Below are positions 18,612 to 23,849 of a stretch of DNA of 23,849 nucleotides, piece by piece. The notes below the pieces were generated by a model, which saw only the letters and a program-made list of their open reading frames with translations, ran no database searches and was not told where the DNA came from. The number at the start of each line of letters is the position of its first letter. Position 1 is the first letter of the stretch. This DNA is from Saccoglossus kowalevskii (taxonomy: Eukaryota; Hemichordata; Enteropneusta; Harrimaniidae). The DNA lies in the NCBI RefSeq assembly GCF_000003605.2, contig NW_003111201.1:1-23849 (forward strand). The letters are read 5' to 3'. The position numbers and the translations under genes are program-made.

Positions 18612-18685
18612 TGGCCGATATGGGGATCGAACCCACGACCTCAGCGTTATTAGCACCGCGCTCTAACCAACTGAGCTAACCGGCC
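18612..18685 (-). tRNA. tRNA-Ile-AAT: tDNA-41, tRNA-Ile(AAT), exact consensus
   Basis: Matches the consensus and has an unusually strong double terminator. Right spacer b-C, a combination not seen elsewhere in the window. Confidence 0.96.
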
Positions 18686-19080
18686 ATTACGTCATGCTAG
18701 AATTTCTATAATCGTATTTTGAAAACAAATGCAATAGCACATTATAAAATCTGTGCGTTTGGAAGTGGTTATTGAAGGCTGTTGTTTCGTAATTTGAAAT
18801 TCGCTGTTTTATTCTAACTATTTCAAGGTCGCATAACTAAGTGCTTGCAGAATGCAACGTCTATTACCCACAAGATGCTGGTAGTAGAATCAGCCAATAG
18901 CGTTCAAGAGTACGCAAAGCATTTTGAGTGACCTACATGCAGATGATTCCCACGATGCCATTCGTCGCACCATTCTCACAATTTTACACTCGAGCAACAG
19001 CGTATTTTTAATTTCAATATCCAAACGTTGATGCAATCAAATGCCGCCAATGGTGTTCAACAGACACACAAAATAAAGAC

Positions 19081-19154
19081 TGGCCGATATGGGGATCGAA
19101 CCCACGACCTCAGCGTTATTAGCACCGCGCTCTAACCAACTGAGCTAACCGGCC
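19081..19154 (-). tRNA. tRNA-Ile-AAT: tDNA-42, tRNA-Ile(AAT), exact consensus
   Basis: Matches the consensus. Right spacer b-B, cattagcaaatctc form, with two A-runs one base short (19190-19235). Confidence 0.96.
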
Positions 19155-19547
19155 ATTAGAACATGCTAGAATTTCTATAATCGTATTTTGAAACAAATGC
19201 AATAGCACATTAGCAAATCTCTGCGTTTCAAATTGTTATTGACGACTGTTGTTACATAATTTGAAATACAGAGTTTTATTCTAACTATTTTAAGGTCGCA
19301 TAACTAAGTGCTTGCAGAATGCAACGTCTATTACCCACAAGATGCTGGTAGTAAAATAAGCCAATAGCGTTCAAGAGTACGCAAAGCATTTTGAGTGACC
19401 TACATGCAGATGATTCCCACGATGCCATTCGTCGCACCACTCTCACAATATTACACTCGAGCAACAGCGTATTTTTAATTTCAATATCCAAACGTTGATG
19501 CAATCAAATGCCGCCAATGGTGTTCAACAGACACACAAAATAAAGAC

Positions 19548-19621
19548 AGGCCGATATGGGGATCGAACCAACGACCTCAGCGTTATTAGCACCGCGCTCT
19601 AACCAACTGAGCTAACCGGCC
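19548..19621 (-). tRNA. tRNA-Ile-AAT: tDNA-43, tRNA-Ile(AAT) with altered discriminator
   Basis: A73T and G51T, the same pair as tDNA-24. The next unit also matches that of tDNA-25 (gcgttttgag, gatgatttccacg), so at least one unit's length was copied between about 10.8 and 19.5 kb. Right spacer a-A. Confidence 0.72.
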
Positions 19622-20016
19622 ATTACGACATGCTACAATTTCGGTAATCGTGTTTTGAAAACAAATACGATAGCACATTATTAAATCTGTGTCGTTCGAA
19701 GTGGTTATTGAAGGCTGATATTTCGTAATTTGAAATTCGCTGTATTATTGTAACTAGTTTAAGGACGCATAACTAAGTGCTTGCAGAATGCAACGTCTAT
19801 TACCCACAAGATGCTGGTAGTAGAATCAGCCAATAGCGTTCAAGAGTACGCAAAGCGTTTTGAGTGACCTACATGCAGATGATTTCCACGATGCCATTCG
19901 TCGCACCATTCTCACAATTTTACACTCGAGCAACAGCGTATTTTAATTTTCAATATCCAAACGTTGATGCAATCAAATGCCGCCACTGGTGTTCAACAGA
20001 CACACAAAATAAAGAC

Positions 20017-20090
20017 TGGCCGATATGGGGATCGAACCCACGACCACAGCGTTATTAGCACCGCGCTCTAACCAACTGAGCTAACCGGCC
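20017..20090 (-). tRNA. tRNA-Ile-AAT: tDNA-44, tRNA-Ile(AAT)
   Basis: Only A44T at the edge of the variable loop differs; stems are intact. Right spacer a-C2. Confidence 0.92.
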
Positions 20091-20472
20091 ATTACGACAT
20101 GCCAAAATTTCAGTAATCGTGTTTTGAAAACAAATGCAATTGCACATTATTAAATCTGTGCGTTTCGAAGTGGTTATTGAAGGCTGTTGTTTTGTAATTT
20201 AAAATTCGCTGTTTCATTCTAACTATTTTAAGGTCGCATAACTAAGTGCTTGGAGAATGCAACGTCTATTACCCACAAGATTCTGGTAGTAAAATCAGCC
20301 AATAGCTTTCAAGAGAACGCAAAGCATTTTGAGTGACCTACATGCAGATGATTCCCACGATGCCATTCGTCGCACCATTCTCACAATTTTACACTAGAGC
20401 AACTGCGGATTTTAAATTTCAATATCCAAACGTTGATGCAATCAAATGCCGCCAATGGTGTTCAACAGACAC

Positions 20473-20478
20473 AAAAAA
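20473..20478 (-). terminator. T6 terminator of tDNA-45
   Basis: A c-to-a change extends the usual TTTT to TTTTTT, a stronger Pol III stop than in the other units. Confidence 0.75.
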
Positions 20479-20485
20479 TAAAGAC

Positions 20486-20559
20486 TGGCCGATATGGGGA
20501 TCGAACCCACGCCCTCAGCGTTATTAGCACCGCGCTCTAACCAACTGAGCTAACCGGCC
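20486..20559 (-). tRNA. tRNA-Ile-AAT: tDNA-45, tRNA-Ile(AAT)
   Basis: Only T47G differs, as in tDNA-39, 2812 bp to the left. Right spacer b-B. Confidence 0.92.
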
Positions 20560-20954
20560 ATTACGTCATGCTAGAATTTCTATAATCGTATTTTGAAAAC
20601 AAATGCAATAGCACATTATCAAATCTCTGCGTTTCAAAAAGGTTATTGACGACTGTTGTTACATAATTTGAAATACAGAGTTTTATTCTAACTATTTTAA
20701 GGTCGCATAACTAAGTGCTTGCAGAATGCAACGTCTATTACCCACAAGATGCTGGTAGTAAAATAAGCCAATAGCGTTCAAGAGAACGCAAAGCATTTTG
20801 AGTGACCTACATGCAGATGATTCCCACGTTGCCATTCGTCGCACTATTCTCACAATTTTACATTCGAGCAACAGCGGATTTCAAATTTCATTTTGCCAAA
20901 CGTTGATGCAACCGAATGCCGCCAATGGTGTCAACAGATCCGTAAAATAAAGAC

Positions 20955-21029
20955 TGGCCGATATGGGGATCGAACCCACGACTTCAGCGTTATTAGCAGC
21001 GCGCTCTAAACAAATGAGCTAACCGGGCC
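20955..21029 (-). pseudogene. tDNA-46, damaged tRNA-Ile(AAT)
   Basis: 75 bp: an extra base in the 5' acceptor strand (aaccgggcc in place of aaccggcc) shifts the pairing register. It also has G15T, G19T, G29C and G45A. Equivalent of tDNA-40 at +2812, with further decay, including agatccgtaaaat in the 3' flank. Right spacer a-C2. Confidence 0.7.
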
Positions 21030-21423
21030 ATACGACATGCCAAAATTTCAGTAATCGTGTTTTGAAAACAAATGCAATTGCACATTATTAAATCTGTGCG
21101 TTTCGAAGTGGTTATTGAAGGCTGTTGTTTTGTAATTTGAAATTCGCTGTTTCATTCTAACTATTTTAAGGTCGCATAACTAAGTACTTGGAGAATGCAA
21201 CGTCTATTACCCACAAGATGCTGGTAGTAGTATCAGCCAATAGCGTTCAAGAGTACGCAAAGCATTTTGAGTGACCTACATGCAGATGATTCCCACGATG
21301 CCATTCGTCGCACCACTCTCACAATTTTACACTCGAGCAACAGCGTATTTTTAATTTCAGTATCCAAACGTTGATGAAATCAAATGCCGCCAATGGTGTT
21401 CAACAGACACACAAAATAAAGAC

Positions 21424-21497
21424 TGGCCGATATGGGGATGGAACCAACGACCTCAGCGTTATTAGCACCGCGCTCTAACCAACTGAGCTAACCGGCC
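21424..21497 (-). tRNA. tRNA-Ile-AAT: tDNA-47, tRNA-Ile(AAT), T arm altered
   Basis: G57C in the T loop and B box, and G51T in the T stem. G57C is shared only with the next gene, tDNA-48. Right spacer a-A. Confidence 0.7.
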
Positions 21498-21892
21498 ATT
21501 ACGACATGCTAAAATTTCGGTAATCGTGTTTCGAAAACAAATACGATAGCACATTATTAAATCTGTGTCGTTCGAAGTGGTTATTGAAGGCTGATATTTC
21601 GTAATTTGAAATTCGCTGTATTATTGTAACTAGTTTAAGGACGCATAACTAAGTGCTTGCAGAATGCAACGTCTATTACCCATAAGATGCTGGTAGTAGA
21701 ATCAGCCAATAGCGTTCAAGAGTACGCAAAGCATTTTGAGTGACCTACATGCAGATGATTTGCACGATGCCATTCGTCGCACCATTCTCACAATTTTACA
21801 CTCGAGCAACAGCGTATTTTAAATTTCAATATCCAAACGTTGATGCAATCAAATGCCGCCACTGGTGTTCAACAGACACGCAAAATAAAGAC

Positions 21893-21966
21893 TTGCCGAT
21901 ATGGGGATGGAACCCACGACCTCAGCGTTATTAGCACCGCGCTCTAACCAACTGAGCTAACCGGCC
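21893..21966 (-). tRNA. tRNA-Ile-AAT: tDNA-48, tRNA-Ile(AAT), T loop and acceptor altered
   Basis: C72A as in tDNA-29 (+8745 bp) plus G57C as in neighbouring tDNA-47. AAT and D arm are intact. Right spacer a-A, near-identical to 13222-13615. Confidence 0.7.
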
Positions 21967-22360
21967 ATTACGACATGCTAAAATTTCGGTAATCGTGTTT
22001 TGAAAACAAATACGATAGCACATTATTAAATCTGTGTCGTTCGAAGTGGTTATTGAAGGCTGATATTTCGTAATTTGAAATTCGCTGTATTATTTTAACT
22101 AGTTTAAGGACGCATAACTAAGTGCTTGCAGAATGCAACGTCTATTACCCACAAAATGCTGGGAGTAAATTCAGCCAATAGCGTTCAAGAGAACGCAAAG
22201 CATTTTGAGTGACCTACATGCAGATGATTCCCATGATGCCATTCGTCGCACTATTCTCACAATTTTACATTCGAGCAACATCGGATTTCAAATTTCATTT
22301 TCTAAACGTTGATGCAACCGATGCCGCCAATGGTGTTCAACAGACACACAAAATAAAGAC

Positions 22361-22434
22361 TGGCCGATATGGGGATCGAACCCACGACCTCAGCGTTATT
22401 AGCACCGCGCTCTAACCAACTGAGCTAACCGGCC
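22361..22434 (-). tRNA. tRNA-Ile-AAT: tDNA-49, tRNA-Ile(AAT), exact consensus
   Basis: Matches the consensus. Equivalent of tDNA-30 at +8745. Its 5' spacer is cut to 142 bp by a deletion. Confidence 0.96.
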
Positions 22435-22576
22435 ATTACGTCATGCTAGAATTTCTATAATCGTATTTTGAAAACAAATGCAATAGCACATAATAAAATT
22501 TGTGCGATTCGAAGTGCTTAACGTTGATGCAATCAAATGCCGCCAATGGTGTTCAACAGACACACAAAATAAAGAC
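22435..22576. other. Truncated 142-bp spacer, deletion junction at 22520/22521
   Basis: A b-C1 spacer runs to gaagtgctta and then jumps to acgttgatgc, the 3' flank of the next gene. About 253 bp are missing: the conserved gcataactaagtgc stretch, both inverted repeats and the CCAAT motif. At most one base of homology is visible at the join. Both flanking tRNAs and the TTTT of tDNA-50 are intact. Confidence 0.9.
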
Positions 22577-22650
22577 TGGCCGATATGGGGATCGAACCCA
22601 CGACCTCAGCGTTATTAGCACCGCGCTCTAACCAACTGAGCTAACCGGCC
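22577..22650 (-). tRNA. tRNA-Ile-AAT: tDNA-50, tRNA-Ile(AAT), exact consensus
   Basis: Matches the consensus; starts only 216 bp after tDNA-49 starts. Right spacer is an a-B chimera. Confidence 0.96.
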
Positions 22651-23045
22651 ATTACGACATGCTATAATTTCGGTAATCGTGTTTTGAAAACAAATACGAT
22701 AGCACATTATTAAATCTCTGCGTTTCAAAAAGGTTATTGACGACTGTTGTTACATAATTTGAAATACAGAGTTTTATTCTAACTATTTTAAGGTCGCATA
22801 ACTAAGTGCTTGCAGAATGCAACGTCTATTACCCACAAGATGCTGGTAGTAAAATAAGCCAATAGCGTTCAAGAGAACGCAAAGCATTTTGAGTGACCTA
22901 CATGCAGATGATTCCCACGATGCCATTCGACGCACTATTCTCACAATTTTACACTCGAGCAACAGCGGATTTTAAATGTCAATATCCAAACGTTGATGCA
23001 ACCAAATGCCGCCAATGGTGTTCAACAGACACACAAAATAAAGAC

Positions 23046-23119
23046 TGGCCGATATGGGGATCGAACCCACGACCTCAGCGTTATTAGCACCGCGCTCTAA
23101 CCAACTGAGCTAACCGGCC
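23046..23119 (-). tRNA. tRNA-Ile-AAT: tDNA-51, tRNA-Ile(AAT), exact consensus
   Basis: Matches the consensus. Right spacer a-C1, with several one-base insertions near 23263-23330. Confidence 0.96.
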
Positions 23120-23516
23120 ATTGTGACATGCTCAAATTTCGGTAATCGTGTTTTGAAAACAAATCCAATAGCACATTATAAAATCTGTGCGATTCGAAGT
23201 GCTTATTGAAGACTGTTGTTTCGTAATTTGAATTTCGCTGTTTTATTCTAACTATGTCAAGGTCGCATAAACTAAGTGCTTGCAGAATGCAACGTCTATT
23301 ACACACAAGATGCAGGTAGTAGAAATCAGCCAATAGCGTTCAAGAGTACGCAAAGCATTTTGAGTGACCTACATGCAGATGATTCCCACGATGCCATTCG
23401 TCGCACTATTATCACAATTTTACATTCGAGCAACAGCGGATTTCAAATTTCATTTTCCAAACGTTGATGCAACCGAATGCCGCCAATGGTGTTCAACAGA
23501 TCCGCAAAATAAAGAC

Positions 23517-23590
23517 TGGCCGATATGGGGATCGAACCCACGACGTCAGCGTTATTAGCAGCGCGCTCTAAACAAATGAGCTAACCGGCC
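23517..23590 (-). tRNA. tDNA-52, degenerate tRNA-Ile(AAT)
   Basis: G15T, G19T, G29C and G45C, identical to tDNA-28, with the linked agatccgcaaaat flank. Right spacer a-C2, cut by the window end. Confidence 0.62.
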
Positions 23591-23849
23591 GTTACGTCAT
23601 GCTATAATTTCGGTAATCGTGTTTTGAAAACAAATACAATAGCATATTATTAAATCTGTGCGGTTCGAAGTGGTTATTGAAGGCTGTTGTTTTGTAATTT
23701 AAAATTCGCTGTTTCATTCTAACTATTTTAAGGTCGCATAACTAAGTGCTTGGAGAATGCAACGTCTATTACCCACAAGATTCTGGTAGTAAAATCAGCC
23801 AATAGCGTTTCAAAGAGAACGCAAAGCATTTTTGAGTGACCTAACATGC
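23591..23849. other. Partial C2 spacer at right window edge
   Basis: Matches the spacer at 20091-20350 until the last 50 bp, where four single-base insertions appear (cgttt, caaag, attttt, ctaac). No gene or other element seen. Confidence 0.75.

Larger units (their letters stand above)
1..23849 (-). repeat. Tandem array of ~469-bp units, each with one tRNA-Ile(AAT) gene
   Basis: The same unit recurs through the whole window in one orientation. tRNA starts are usually 461-469 bp apart; shorter spacings come from a 7-bp deletion in one spacer subtype, small indels, and two large deletions. Each unit is a minus-strand tRNA plus about 395 bp of AT-rich spacer. Spacers fall into several subtypes that are shuffled between units, whereas the tRNA and the roughly 240 bp on its 3' side are more uniform. 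Both window edges cut a spacer, so the array is longer than 23.8 kb. The pattern is that of a satellite or multigene tandem repeat under unequal crossing-over and gene conversion. Copy number is read directly; the mechanism is inferred. Confidence 0.98.

Noticed and set aside
1-23849. CRISPR array
   Set aside because: Regular spacing but the period is about 469 bp, the repeated part includes a full tRNA, and the spacers are themselves related to each other.
1-23849. tRNA-derived SINE family
   Set aside because: Units are strictly head-to-tail with no target-site duplications or poly-A tails between them, and many tRNA parts are perfect genes with terminators.
1-23849. Bacterial or organellar origin
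   Set aside because: CCA is not encoded, anticodon AAT for Ile is a eukaryotic choice (bacteria use GAT and CAT), and terminators are Pol III T-runs rather than hairpins.

Overview
The window is a single tandem array of nuclear-type tRNA-Ile(AAT) genes, all on the minus strand. I see no credible protein-coding gene. The unit is about 469 bp: a 74-bp tRNA gene (73 nt plus the A73 discriminator) and a spacer of about 395 bp. There are 52 tRNA loci (called tDNA-1 to tDNA-52, left to right): 51 full-length or nearly so and one 12-bp remnant. Eleven are identical to the consensus (tDNA-7, 15, 25, 26, 30, 37, 41, 42, 49, 50, 51). The window starts and ends inside spacers, so the array continues on both sides.

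Organism: a eukaryote, probably an animal. The tRNA is a tRNA-Ile with anticodon AAT (read as IAU), the 3' CCA is not encoded, the A and B boxes are internal, and an oligo-T Pol III terminator follows 7 nt after A73. I cannot name the species.

Spacer code used below: each spacer to the right of a tRNA (its 5' flank) has a proximal block of about 55 bp in form a (...atttcggtaatcgtgttttg), b (...atttctataatcgtattttg) or d (...tcgatcgtcgtattatg). A distal block of about 95 bp follows: A (gtgtcgttcgaagtgg..ctgatatttcg), B (ctctgcgtttcaaaaagg), B2 (B with a 5-6 bp deletion), C (gtgcgtttggaagtgg), C1 (gtgcgattcgaagtgc), C2 (ttttgtaatttaaaattcg) or D (ctctgcgtttcaaactag). After that comes a well conserved stretch of about 240 bp, from gcataactaagtgc to the next tRNA's terminator. 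It holds two short inverted repeats and a CCAAT motif, but no gene that I recognise.

Layout: units 1-21 (to about 9.47 kb) are the most diverged and carry most of the damaged tRNAs, with trimer and dimer higher-order repeats. Units 22-33 (about 9.5-15 kb) are dominated by a four-unit, 1875-bp higher-order repeat. Units 34-36 include a 160-bp deletion that removed most of one tRNA. Units 37-48 are built from 938-bp dimers alternating sound and damaged tRNAs, and from segments also seen at 10-14 kb. Units 49-52 include a 253-bp spacer deletion that brings two perfect tRNA genes within 142 bp of each other. The last 50 bp, and a few other spots, show clusters of single-base insertions or losses that look like sequencing error.

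The array behaves like a satellite whose monomer is a functional Pol III gene: homogenised by unequal exchange and conversion, with broken copies amplified along with good ones. Nearly every copy, including most damaged ones, keeps anticodon AAT.
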